Part shown: positions 6,031-13,576 of the stretch, piece after piece
How positions within the stretch are numbered: position 1 is the first letter of the stretch
How the letters are laid out: every line of letters starts with the position of its first letter
Assembly: GCA_964465145.1 (NCBI GenBank)
Contig: CAYXJR010000104.1
Location: 1 to 13,606, forward strand
Direction: 5' to 3'
DNA: 13,606 nt
From: JAUVKA01 sp964465145
GTDB lineage: Bacteria > Bacteroidota > Bacteroidia > Bacteroidales > UBA12481
The notes under the pieces: generated by a model
Seen by the model: the letters and a program-made list of their open reading frames with translations, nothing else
What the model was told of the DNA's origin: nothing
The model's database searches: none
Program-made: the position numbers and the translations under genes

Positions 6031-8052
6031 ATGAAACGTTTTCTATCATTCATCTTCTTATTCTTAACCACCGGGCTATTGGTTCAGTCCCAGATACTGG
6101 ATCCCGTTCAATGGTCCTTTTCAACTAAGAAGATCAGTGAAAAGCAATATGAACTTATTTTCTCAGCGACGATTGACAATAATTGGCATTTATACTCTTT
6201 GGATGTTCCTCCTGGAGGCCCTCTTCCAACTGTCTTCACTTTTGATCCCTCCGAAAACTACGCTCTTTCAGGAAGTATGACAGAATCCCCAAAACCGGAG
6301 GAGAGTTACGATAAAGAATTCAAGATGGATGTAAAACTCCATTCATATAACGCCACCTTCACACAAAAAATTAACATCCTTACAGAAAAATCTTTGAATC
6401 TTAAGGGGATCATTGATTACCAGGCCTGTGATGACGAACAGTGTATTGTTGGAGATTCTGAATTCGATTTCAGTTTTAATTCTAAAGTAGAGGATAAGAA
6501 CTCTAACTCTTCTTCGGCAATAGATGGACAAGACAATGCCGGAGATTCTATTGCTCCTGTTGAATCATCTGCCAGGTCATTATGGACTTTGTTTTTAATA
6601 GCTTTTGTTGCAGGTTTGGTTGCATTGTTTACACCCTGTGTTTTCCCCATGATACCGATGACGGTTTCCTTTTTCATGCATGGAGGAAAAAACAAAAGAA
6701 AATCACTTTTTGAAGCTTTGTTTTTCGGGATTTCAATAATAGCCATATATACTGTTATCGGCACCGTAGTTGCTATTATTTTTGGGCCAGGAGTGGCCAA
6801 TTTTATAAGTACACACTGGATTCCCAATGTCCTGTTTTTCCTGATTTTTGTATTTTTTGCATTTTGGTTTTTTGGTATGTTTGAGATCAACCTGCCCAAC
6901 TGGATGGTTTCCAAATCCGATAAGCAGGCCGACAAAGGGGGTTTCGGCGGGCCGTTCTTTATGGCTTTCACTCTGGTCCTTGTTTCCTTTTCCTGTACCG
7001 GCCCAATTGTAGGTACAATTTTGGTTGAATCAGCGGGCGGGGCATTGATCGAGCCGATAATAGGCATGCTTGGGTTTTCATTGGCATTTGCCCTTCCGTT
7101 TACACTTTTCGCAATATTCCCCTCATGGTTAAGCAACCTTCCAAAATCCGGCGGGTGGTTGAATTCAGTGAAAGTGGTATTGGGATTTCTGGAATTGGCA
7201 CTGGGCCTAAAGTTCTTAAGTATTGCAGATATGACCTATCATTGGGGAATACTTGACCGGGAAGTTTACCTGGCCCTTTGGATAGTAATCTTTGCCCTGC
7301 TTGGTTTTTACCTGTTAGGAAAACTTAAGTTTAAACATGATTCAACGGTTTCTTTTATAAGTGTGCCAAGGCTCATTTTAAGTATTATTACTTTTTCTTT
7401 CGTTGTATATATGATTCCGGGAATGTTCGGTGCCCCTTTAAAAGCTCTGTCGGGTTACCTTCCTCCAATGTACACGCATGATTTCGACCTGAATCAGATT
7501 ATCCGCGATAATACCAGCCTCATTACAGTATCCGGCGAACCTGAAAAATCAATTTGCGGGAAACCCAGATATTCTGATGAATTACATTTGCCGCACGGAC
7601 TCGAGGGATATTTCGATTACGACCAGGGGCTTGCTTGTGCCAGTACTCAGAATAAGCCTGTTTTTATTGACTTCACGGGCCATGGATGTGTTAATTGCCG
7701 GCAGATGGAAGACAGGGTCTGGGGAGATCCAAGAGTTCTGAAAATACTTAAGGAGCAATATGTTATTATCGCACTTTACGTGGATGATAAAAACATCAAG
7801 TTGGATGAATCGGAATGGGTTACTTCAAGTTACGATGGGAAGGTAAAGAAAACCCTGGGTAAAAAATATCAGGATTACCAGATTACCCGTTTCAATCAGA
7901 ATACTCAACCATTATATGCCCTTTTAGATCCGGACGGAGAATTGCTGGTTCCAACCAGATCTTACAATCTCGACATTGAGGGATTTATTGACTTTCTTAA
8001 CTCCGGAGTTAAAGCATATAATAGTAAAACCATAAAGATCCCGGGATTCTAA
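6031..8052 (+). CDS. dsbD: Thiol:disulfide interchange protein DsbD (cytoplasm-to-periplasm electron transfer)
   Basis: The 673-residue, three-domain membrane protein passes reducing power from cytoplasmic thioredoxin to periplasmic disulfide and cytochrome c maturation proteins. A signal peptide (about 1-20, KRFLSFIFLFLTTGLLVQS) precedes the alpha domain (about 25-150), with the cysteine pair Cys133 and Cys138 in QACDDEQC. The beta membrane domain has about eight helices between 185 and 460 and the paired half-motifs FTPCVFPM (Cys203) and FSCTGPIVGT (Cys322). The gamma thioredoxin-like domain is at about 525-670 with the active site GHGCVNC (Cys553, Cys556). All three cysteine pairs are intact, so it should be functional. 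The alpha pair is spaced CX4C rather than the CX5C of E. coli DsbD, as in many Bacteroidota relatives. The 131 nt upstream contain a TATATTTG element. The stop overlaps the convergent ubiD stop by 4 nt. Confidence 0.94.
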   Translation: MKRFLSFIFLFLTTGLLVQSQILDPVQWSFSTKKISEKQYELIFSATIDNNWHLYSLDVPPGGPLPTVFTFDPSENYALSGSMTESPKPEESYDKEFKMDVKLHSYNATFTQKINILTEKSLNLKGIIDYQACDDEQCIVGDSEFDFSFNSKVEDKNSNSSSAIDGQDNAGDSIAPVESSARSLWTLFLIAFVAGLVALFTPCVFPMIPMTVSFFMHGGKNKRKSLFEALFFGISIIAIYTVIGTVVAIIFGPGVANFISTHWIPNVLFFLIFVFFAFWFFGMFEINLPNWMVSKSDKQADKGGFGGPFFMAFTLVLVSFSCTGPIVGTILVESAGGALIEPIIGMLGFSLAFALPFTLFAIFPSWLSNLPKSGGWLNSVKVVLGFLELALGLKFLSIADMTYHWGILDREVYLALWIVIFALLGFYLLGKLKFKHDSTVSFISVPRLILSIITFSFVVYMIPGMFGAPLKALSGYLPPMYTHDFDLNQIIRDNTSLITVSGEPEKSICGKPRYSDELHLPHGLEGYFDYDQGLACASTQNKPVFIDFTGHGCVNCRQMEDRVWGDPRVLKILKEQYVIIALYVDDKNIKLDESEWVTSSYDGKVKKTLGKKYQDYQITRFNQNTQPLYALLDPDGELLVPTRSYNLDIEGFIDFLNSGVKAYNSKTIKIPGF

Positions 8053-9953
8053 GATTGCTGATCGACCACCGCATCACCCTTTTTTTCTAATGGTCGGTAA
8101 TACATAGATGGACTGGTAATTAGTGGTCCAATTTCTAAACTATCCCAGATCATATCGATTTGGCGAATGGTTTTTTCATTCATCAGAACAGGATTGGGCC
8201 AGTCACGGCTAAAACCATCGTATGCTTTCGTTTTGTGAGTAGCATCGATAAAAAGTTTCCTCCTCCCTTCTCTCCCGGGCATTGCAGACACCCATGCATC
8301 CCTGGAAGGATCTGTATGGTTTCCAACAATCCAGGCAACCTGGTAAATATCATCCACCCTTATTGAATCATCGACAAAAATACAAAATGGGATATTTTCT
8401 AAATCAGGGTGAAGTTCAAGATCAACGGCCAGCTCTCTCGAATGATTTGGTTTTAGCTTTTTAAAAGAAATTACTAATATCGGAATAGAATTCTGGAGTA
8501 AAGAAGTATTTACACCTGAAACCTCAGGATGGTTGCTACGAAAAGCAGCCATTTGGCCCAAAACTACTTCTTCGGTAGGAATGTCCAGTTCTCTTTCCGG
8601 GCCGGTGGCATCAAATCCAAGCTTCCCACCGAGGGCAAAAAACTGGGCAGCATGATCCAATACATCCAAAGGACCTTCAGCGAAAAATAGATCCTTAGCG
8701 GGATCCACTCGTTTACAGACATCACGCATCAAGGAGGTGTACTCACGGATATTTAAATCCGAACCTGTGACCAGGGCATACTTATTGAACATCATTTGTC
8801 CTGCTCCCCAAATAGAGTTGAGGACTTTTTTACCCTGTCCGGGATAGTCAATATGGATTGAAAAAATTGCCAGATTATGTGCCACTCCAGGCACTGGCAT
8901 ATGCATATCTGCAAGTTCAGGAATAATCGCCATCCTTATGGGAGGAAGAAAAAGTTTCTCTGTTGCCACCGCAATCCAGGCATCTTCCTGAGGAGGAATA
9001 CCAACAATTGTAGCCGGATAAACTGCTTGTTTTTTATAGGTTATGCAGGTCACTTGAAAACGAGGGTAGTAATCCTCCAGGGAATAGAAACCTGTGTGGT
9101 CACCAAAAGGTCCTTCTAAAACCAGTTGTTCCTCAGGATCTACAAATCCCTCAATGATAATATCTGCATCGTCCGGAACCCAGATATTTTGGGTTAAACA
9201 TTTGACAAGTTTTACTGGCCTTTGTCGGATGAACCCGGCCAGCAAATATTCATCAATCCCCTCAGGCAGCGGGGCGGTAGCACAGTATGTATAAACCGGA
9301 TCTCCTCCCAGGGCAACGGCGACCGGCATTTTCTCTCCGTTCTTTTTGTAGGCTCTATAATGCCTGGCACCTGTTTTATGAACATGCCAATGCATTCCGG
9401 TTGATTTGGAATCCAAGACCTGCAAACGGTACATGCCCAGATTTCGATTTCCGTTATCAGGATCAAGCGTATGAACAAGCGGAAGTGTGATAAAAGGTCC
9501 TCCATCATGAGGCCAGCAGGTCAGGATTGGCAATTTACCCAGGTCTGGTTCAGACATCACTATTTCCTGGCATTTGCCTTTTTTGCCCGATTTTCTAGGA
9601 ATCCAGGACCTTAACCGACCAAGTTGGGGCAAAAGCCGGACTTTGTTAATCAAACCGGGGCGGTTTTGCAGAAGCTCACTGGCAATCTGATCCATAGATT
9701 GAGCAATATCATCAGGATCTTTACCCCCAAAGGCCATTTTCAATCTTTTAAAAGAGCCCAGGGCATTTATGAGAATTGGAAATGGAGTTCCCGTATCTGT
9801 AAAAAGTAAAGCTTTACCACCTCCCTTTTGCTTGGAAATGCGATCAGTGATTTCCGTTACCTGAAGAATAGGATCGATCCTCTTATCGATTTCTATCAGT
9901 TCTCCATGTTTGCGTAGCTGTTTGACGAAAGCCTGTAATCCTGAGCTGGCCAT
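8049..9953 (-). CDS. ubiD: UbiD-family prenylated-FMN-dependent decarboxylase
   Basis: The 634-residue enzyme belongs to the UbiD family of (de)carboxylases that use prenylated FMN, made by UbiX, to act on unsaturated or aromatic acids. Visible motifs are NLGMYRLQV (171-179) and MHWHVHKTGARH (187-198), which bind cofactor phosphate, metal and K+. The core IEGFVDPEEQLVLEGPFGDHTGFY starts at 267, with Glu280 in the place of the catalytic Glu. SRDAWVSAMPG lies near the C-terminus. The length exceeds that of E. coli UbiD (about 500) and matches the long Bacteroidota form often labelled menaquinone biosynthesis decarboxylase. The actual substrate cannot be read from the sequence. No ubiX or menaquinone gene is adjacent. 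It starts 26 nt beyond the rplQ terminator. A TAATTTTC at 9965-9958 (minus) is a weak promoter candidate that would leave almost no leader. Confidence 0.9.
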   Translation of the reverse strand: MASSGLQAFVKQLRKHGELIEIDKRIDPILQVTEITDRISKQKGGGKALLFTDTGTPFPILINALGSFKRLKMAFGGKDPDDIAQSMDQIASELLQNRPGLINKVRLLPQLGRLRSWIPRKSGKKGKCQEIVMSEPDLGKLPILTCWPHDGGPFITLPLVHTLDPDNGNRNLGMYRLQVLDSKSTGMHWHVHKTGARHYRAYKKNGEKMPVAVALGGDPVYTYCATAPLPEGIDEYLLAGFIRQRPVKLVKCLTQNIWVPDDADIIIEGFVDPEEQLVLEGPFGDHTGFYSLEDYYPRFQVTCITYKKQAVYPATIVGIPPQEDAWIAVATEKLFLPPIRMAIIPELADMHMPVPGVAHNLAIFSIHIDYPGQGKKVLNSIWGAGQMMFNKYALVTGSDLNIREYTSLMRDVCKRVDPAKDLFFAEGPLDVLDHAAQFFALGGKLGFDATGPERELDIPTEEVVLGQMAAFRSNHPEVSGVNTSLLQNSIPILVISFKKLKPNHSRELAVDLELHPDLENIPFCIFVDDSIRVDDIYQVAWIVGNHTDPSRDAWVSAMPGREGRRKLFIDATHKTKAYDGFSRDWPNPVLMNEKTIRQIDMIWDSLEIGPLITSPSMYYRPLEKKGDAVVDQQS

Positions 9954-9979
9954 TTTAGAAAATTAGTTCGATGAAAGAT

Positions 9980-10011
9980 AAAAAAAAGGGTGTCTGTTTT
10001 TATAGACACCC
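9980..10011 (-). terminator. Intrinsic terminator of the ribosomal protein/rpoA operon
   Basis: On the minus strand GGGTGTCT (10011-10004) pairs perfectly with AGACACCC (9995-9988) around an 8-nt loop, and eight T follow at once (9987-9980). It begins 25 nt beyond the rplQ stop. It separates the operon from ubiD on the same strand. Confidence 0.9.
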
Positions 10012-10036
10012 AGATAATTATTTTGCAAGTTAAAAT

Positions 10037-10750
10037 TTAATCCTTTTTGTCATCCTCAGCCGGCTCTTCCTTTGCCTCATCCTTTTCAGCCTCTTCATTG
10101 TTTTCTCCATCTACTTCTTCAGGACTCTCATCTGCAACCTCTTCTTTAGTTTCCTCCACCGAATCAGCAACAGGTTCTTCAATTTCCGCCTCAACTACCC
10201 TTTCTTCCACTACCTCAACAATTTTCTCGGCAACTTCTTCTGGAGCAACAGGTTTCAACTTGTCAACAACCGCTCTCTTTGTTTCGCCCACTACAGATTT
10301 AGGAGTATCATCAGTTTTCTTTTTAACTCTTCTAGACCTGCGAGTGGCTGTTTTTTCCTTAGCACCTTCACGACCTGAAGACAACATGTTCTCATTATAA
10401 TCCACCAGTTCGATGATACACATTTCAGCGTTATCGCCAAAGCGATTACCTGTTTTCAGGATCCTTGTATATCCACCTGGGCGATCTCCAATTTTTACGG
10501 CAATATCACGGAATAACTCAGAAATAGCATCCTTGTTTTGCAGGTAACTAAACACTTGTCGTCTGGAATGGGTAGTATCATCTTTCGCCTTGGTTATCAA
10601 GGGCTCTACATACACCCTTAAAGCCTTAGCCTTTGCTACAGTAGTCGTAATTCTTTTATGCTCAATCAACGACACTGCCATGTTCGCCAGCATAGCCTTT
10701 CGGTGCTCACTCTTACGACTCAAATGATTAAATTTCTTTCTATGTCTCAT
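10037..10750 (-). CDS. rplQ: Large-subunit ribosomal protein bL17 with a long acidic C-terminal extension
   Basis: Residues 1 to about 120 are a normal bL17: MRHRKKFNHLSRKSEHRKAM, IEHKRITTTVAKAKALR, then PGGYTRILKTGNRFGDNAEMCIIELVDY. Bacterial bL17 normally ends about here (127 residues in E. coli). This protein continues for about 110 residues. The first part of the extension is basic (ATRRSRRVKKK, about 134-144), followed by a low-complexity Glu/Val/Asp-rich tail ending EEPAEDDKKD. The tail is probably disordered. Extended bL17 is known in Bacteroidota, but this one is long. It is the last gene of the operon, 7 nt behind rpoA and just before the terminator. AAGGGG stands close to its start, one of the few Shine-Dalgarno-like sites here, though it may be incidental to the end of rpoA. 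Confidence 0.95.
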   Translation of the reverse strand: MRHRKKFNHLSRKSEHRKAMLANMAVSLIEHKRITTTVAKAKALRVYVEPLITKAKDDTTHSRRQVFSYLQNKDAISELFRDIAVKIGDRPGGYTRILKTGNRFGDNAEMCIIELVDYNENMLSSGREGAKEKTATRRSRRVKKKTDDTPKSVVGETKRAVVDKLKPVAPEEVAEKIVEVVEERVVEAEIEEPVADSVEETKEEVADESPEEVDGENNEEAEKDEAKEEPAEDDKKD

Positions 10751-10757
10751 TGTCCCC

Positions 10758-11750
10758 TTATTCCTTGTCTAATTTATATTTGGCGATATCCATCCCAAAG
10801 TTCAAACTCATTACTTTCAGCAGATCCTCCAGCTCGGTCAGTGATTTTTTTCCGAAGTTCCTGAATTTAAGCAAGTCATTCTTATTGTATGCCACCAGGT
10901 CTCCCAGTGATTCAACATCAGCAGCTTTCAAGCAATTCAAAGCCCGAACAGAAAGGTCCAGATCAACCAGTTTTGTTTTGAGGAGTTGGCGCATGTGAAG
11001 TACTTCCTCATCAAATTCCTCATTTTCCATTTTCTCATCCGAATCAATAGTGATCTTTTCATCAGAGAACAACATAAAGTGGTGAATAAGAATCTTGGCG
11101 GCCTCTTTCAAAGCATCTTTCGGATGAATGGAGCCATCTGTACTAATATCCATGATAAGCTTCTCGTAGTCGGTTTTTTGTTCAACCCGATAGTTCTCAA
11201 TCGTATATTTAACATTCTTAATCGGTGTGAAAACTGAATCAAGCGCAATCACACCAATTTCAGCATCGGCAGGTTTATTCTCTTCTGAAGGAACATAACC
11301 ACGACCCTTATTGATGTTAAGAGTCATTTGAAGCTTTACTGTGGAATCCATGTTACAGATAACCAATTCAGGGTTTAAAACTTCAAATCCAGTAAGAAAA
11401 TTTCCTATATCTCCAGCTTTGAGAACTTCCTGCCCGGTAATTGAGACCATTACCTTTTCGTCCTCAACCCCATCGATCTGCTGCTTAAACCTAACTTGTT
11501 TCAGGTTTAAGACTATTTCAGTAACATCTTCAATAACCCCTTTGATGGAGCTGAATTCGTGGTCAACACCTTCTATTTTTAAGGTGGTGATTGCATACCC
11601 TTCCAATGAACTTAGAAGGATTCTACGAAGGGCATTACCAATAGTAATACCGTATCCGGGTTCAAGAGGTCTGAATTCGAATTTCCCGTCAAGGTTATCC
11701 GATTCAATCATAATCACTTTGTCCGGTCTTTGAAATGCAAGTATAGCCAT
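10758..11750 (-). CDS. rpoA: DNA-directed RNA polymerase alpha subunit
   Basis: The 330-residue subunit dimerises to seed RNA polymerase assembly, and its C-terminal domain contacts upstream promoter DNA and activators. The N-terminal domain (about 1-230) shows FEFRPLEPGYGITIGNALRRILLSSLEGYA (begins about 25) and the second assembly region around KDALKEAAKILIHHFMLF. After an acidic linker (EKMENEEFDEE), the alpha-CTD (about 250-320) has VDLDLSVRALNCLKAADVESLGDLV and FGKKSLTELEDLL. The frame can extend one codon to a TTG at 11753, but MAILAFQRPDKV from the ATG at 11750 is the usual Bacteroidota start. It lies between rpsD (20 nt) and rplQ (7 nt), the standard alpha-operon order. Confidence 0.97.
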   Translation of the reverse strand: MAILAFQRPDKVIMIESDNLDGKFEFRPLEPGYGITIGNALRRILLSSLEGYAITTLKIEGVDHEFSSIKGVIEDVTEIVLNLKQVRFKQQIDGVEDEKVMVSITGQEVLKAGDIGNFLTGFEVLNPELVICNMDSTVKLQMTLNINKGRGYVPSEENKPADAEIGVIALDSVFTPIKNVKYTIENYRVEQKTDYEKLIMDISTDGSIHPKDALKEAAKILIHHFMLFSDEKITIDSDEKMENEEFDEEVLHMRQLLKTKLVDLDLSVRALNCLKAADVESLGDLVAYNKNDLLKFRNFGKKSLTELEDLLKVMSLNFGMDIAKYKLDKE

Positions 11751-11770
11751 CAATCAGGAATTTTAACTGT

Positions 11771-12376
11771 TTACTTAGAATATAATTCTACGATTAATTG
11801 TTCTTTAATATTTTCAGGTATTTCAGAACGTTCAGGCAGGTTAAGAAATTTCCCAACCAATTGTTCCTGATTCCACTCGAGCCAGGGAGTACTTGGTCTG
11901 GAGACTGCCAGTGCATCCTGAATTACTTCCAATGCTTTAGATTTTTCACGTACGCTCACAACATCCCCTGGTCGTACGGAATAAGAAGGTATATTAACTA
12001 CTGATCCGTTCACAACAATATGTCGGTGACTAACCAGTTGACGTGCTCCGGCACGGGTAGGTGAGATTCCGAGGCGGTACACGACATTGTCGAGACGAGC
12101 TTCCAAAAATTGCAAAAGGACTTCACCAGTAACACCTTTTGTGGCCTGGGCTTTTTTAAACAAATTAGAGAACTGCTTTTCAAGCACTCCATAAGTATAT
12201 TTAGCCTTCTGTTTTTCTTTCAGCTGAACGCCATATTCTGAGAGCTTACGTCTCCTTCTGTTGGCACCATGTGATCCTGGAGGATAATTTTTCCGTTCAA
12301 AATATTTATCGGCCCCGTAAATGGGCTCTCCAAATTTTCTTGCAATTTTGGTCTTCGGTCCTATATATCTAGCCAT
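11771..12376 (-). CDS. rpsD: Small-subunit ribosomal protein uS4
   Basis: The 201-residue primary 16S rRNA-binding protein nucleates the 5' domain of the small subunit and contributes to decoding fidelity; in E. coli it also represses the alpha operon. It begins MARYIGPKTKIARKFGEPIYG and contains the S4 RNA-binding domain at about 92-155 (RLDNVVYRLGISPTRAGARQLVSHRHIVVNG). It has no cysteine at all, so it belongs to the zinc-free type; the N-terminal Cys4 site of some bacterial uS4 proteins is missing. It sits between rpsK (36 nt) and rpoA (20 nt). Whether uS4 autoregulates here cannot be seen. Confidence 0.97.
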   Translation of the reverse strand: MARYIGPKTKIARKFGEPIYGADKYFERKNYPPGSHGANRRRRKLSEYGVQLKEKQKAKYTYGVLEKQFSNLFKKAQATKGVTGEVLLQFLEARLDNVVYRLGISPTRAGARQLVSHRHIVVNGSVVNIPSYSVRPGDVVSVREKSKALEVIQDALAVSRPSTPWLEWNQEQLVGKFLNLPERSEIPENIKEQLIVELYSK

Positions 12377-12412
12377 TTATCTTCAGTTTATCTGTTTTAC
12401 TTCTTTTTATCC

Positions 12413-12805
12413 TTAGACTCTTCTTCTTTTTGGAGGACGGCAACCATTGTGTGGCATTGGGGTAACATCAACGATTTCGATCACTTCAATTCCACTGTTA
12501 TGTATGGTACGGATCGCCGATTCACGTCCGTTTCCTGGCCCTTTTGCGAAGACTTTTACTTTCCTCAATCCTGCATCATATGCAACTTTTGCACAATCCG
12601 TTGCAGCAATCTGGGCAGCATATGGAGTATTCTTCTTCGACCCACGAAATCCATTTTTCCCACTGGATGACCAGGAAATTACCTGACCGGAGTTGTTCGT
12701 GAGGGTCACGATAATGTTATTGAAAGAAGAATGTATATGTGCCTGACCCAGAGGTTCAACCTGAACAACCCTTTTCTTGGCGGATTTAACTTTTTTCTTA
12801 GCCAT
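12413..12805 (-). CDS. rpsK: Small-subunit ribosomal protein uS11
   Basis: The 130-residue platform protein of the small subunit contacts 16S rRNA near the mRNA exit and the E-site. Signatures are HIHSSFNNIIVTLTNNSGQVISWSSSGK (begins about 23), FRGSKKNTPYAAQIAA, GPGNGRESAIR and the C-terminal DVTPMPHNGCRPPKRRRV. It is complete and of normal length. The gene follows rpsM after 10 nt, with a purely A/T leader before its ATG and no Shine-Dalgarno motif. Confidence 0.97.
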   Translation of the reverse strand: MAKKKVKSAKKRVVQVEPLGQAHIHSSFNNIIVTLTNNSGQVISWSSSGKNGFRGSKKNTPYAAQIAATDCAKVAYDAGLRKVKVFAKGPGNGRESAIRTIHNSGIEVIEIVDVTPMPHNGCRPPKRRRV

Positions 12806-12815
12806 TATTTAATAA

Positions 12816-13193
12816 TTATTTGGTCGCTTTCTTTTTGTTCGCAACAGTTTTCCTTTTCCCTTTGCGGGTACGAGCGTTGTTCTTCGTGCTTTGGCCCCTG
12901 ACCGGCAAACCTATACGGTGGCGAATTCCACGATATGCCCCGATATCCATTAATCGTTTGATATTCATCTGGGTTTCTGAACGCAACTCCCCTTCAATCT
13001 TGAAATTATCATTAATAAAAGTCCTGATTGCTGCAGTTTGATCATCCGTCCAGTCTTCAACCTTAGTATTTCTATCTACACCGGCTCCATCAAGGATCTT
13101 TTGTGCGGAGCTTTTTCCTATTCCGTAGATATAGGAAAGCCCAATCTCGCCTCTTTTGTTGTTTGGTATGTCAACACCAACTATACGTGCCAT
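12816..13193 (-). CDS. rpsM: Small-subunit ribosomal protein uS13
   Basis: The 125-residue small-subunit head protein makes intersubunit bridges with the central protuberance and touches the P-site tRNA with its basic tail. It begins MARIVGVDIPNNKRGEIGLSYIYGIG, with the helix-two-turns-helix region, and has MDIGAYRGIRHRIGLPVRGQ (begins about 81) followed by the tail TKNNARTRKGKRKTVANKKK. It is normal in length. It lies 27 nt after rpmJ and 10 nt before rpsK. Confidence 0.97.
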   Translation of the reverse strand: MARIVGVDIPNNKRGEIGLSYIYGIGKSSAQKILDGAGVDRNTKVEDWTDDQTAAIRTFINDNFKIEGELRSETQMNIKRLMDIGAYRGIRHRIGLPVRGQSTKNNARTRKGKRKTVANKKKATK

Positions 13194-13220
13194 AATCTAG
13201 TATTTTGTCAATTAAATAGG

Positions 13221-13337
13221 TTAACCCTGACGTTGTTTATACCTGGGATTCTTTTTATTGATTACAAAAAGCCGGCCCTTTCGGCGAACAATTTTGCAAT
13301 CCGAACTACGCTTTTTTACAGATGCTCGTACCTTCAT
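13221..13337 (-). CDS. rpmJ: Large-subunit ribosomal protein bL36 (zinc-free form)
   Basis: A 38-codon frame from the ATG at 13337 to a TAA at 13221-13223 encodes MKVRASVKKRSSDCKIVRRK followed by GRLFVINKKNPRYKQRQG. This is an unmistakable complete bL36 at exactly the E. coli length. The zinc ligands of the classical form (Cys11, Cys14, Cys27, His33) are Ser11, Cys14, Asn27 and Tyr33 here, so only one remains and zinc cannot be bound in the usual way. The protein sits on 23S rRNA at the base of the L7/L12 stalk region. The gene lies 13 nt after infA and 27 nt before rpsM, its standard place. Confidence 0.95.
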   Translation of the reverse strand: MKVRASVKKRSSDCKIVRRKGRLFVINKKNPRYKQRQG

Positions 13338-13350
13338 GGTTTGCTTGTTT

Positions 13351-13572
13351 TCAATTTTTATATCTAAAAGTTATTCTGCCTTTGGATAAATCATAAGGTG
13401 ACATTTCAACCTTTACTTTATCACCGGGCAGGATCTTTATATAATGCATCCTCATTTTACCAGAGATATGGGCTGTAATAATATGTCCATTTTCTAGTTC
13501 AACACGGAACATTGCATTCGATAATGCTTCAATTATGGTGCCGTCCTGTTCTATTGATGGTTGCTTAGCCAT
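13351..13572 (-). CDS. infA: Translation initiation factor IF-1
   Basis: The 73-residue OB-fold factor binds the ribosomal A-site during initiation. It begins MAKQPSIEQDGTIIEALSNAMFRVELENGH, continues with TAHISGKMRMHYIKILPGDKVKVE and ends with SPYDLSKGRITFRYKN, matching IF-1 along its whole length (72 in E. coli). It starts only 4 nt after the end of the upstream frame that is probably map, and is followed by rpmJ after 13 nt. There is no room for a promoter of its own between these genes. Confidence 0.97.
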   Translation of the reverse strand: MAKQPSIEQDGTIIEALSNAMFRVELENGHIITAHISGKMRMHYIKILPGDKVKVEMSPYDLSKGRITFRYKN

Positions 13573-13576
13573 ACGA

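Noticed and set aside
6417..7136. Long open frame (239 codons) on the minus strand inside dsbD
   Set aside because: It lies opposite a clearly real membrane protein gene. Its composition reflects the reverse of hydrophobic codons and it matches no family I know.
10047..10400. Ser/Thr-rich frame (117 codons) on the plus strand opposite rplQ
   Set aside because: It is the complement of the Glu-rich bL17 tail (GAA/GAG read as TTC/CTC and shifted to Ser codons), not a gene.
11341..11733. Open frame of 130 codons on the plus strand opposite rpoA
   Set aside because: It lies entirely antisense to a core gene and has no start context, family match or neighbour to support it.
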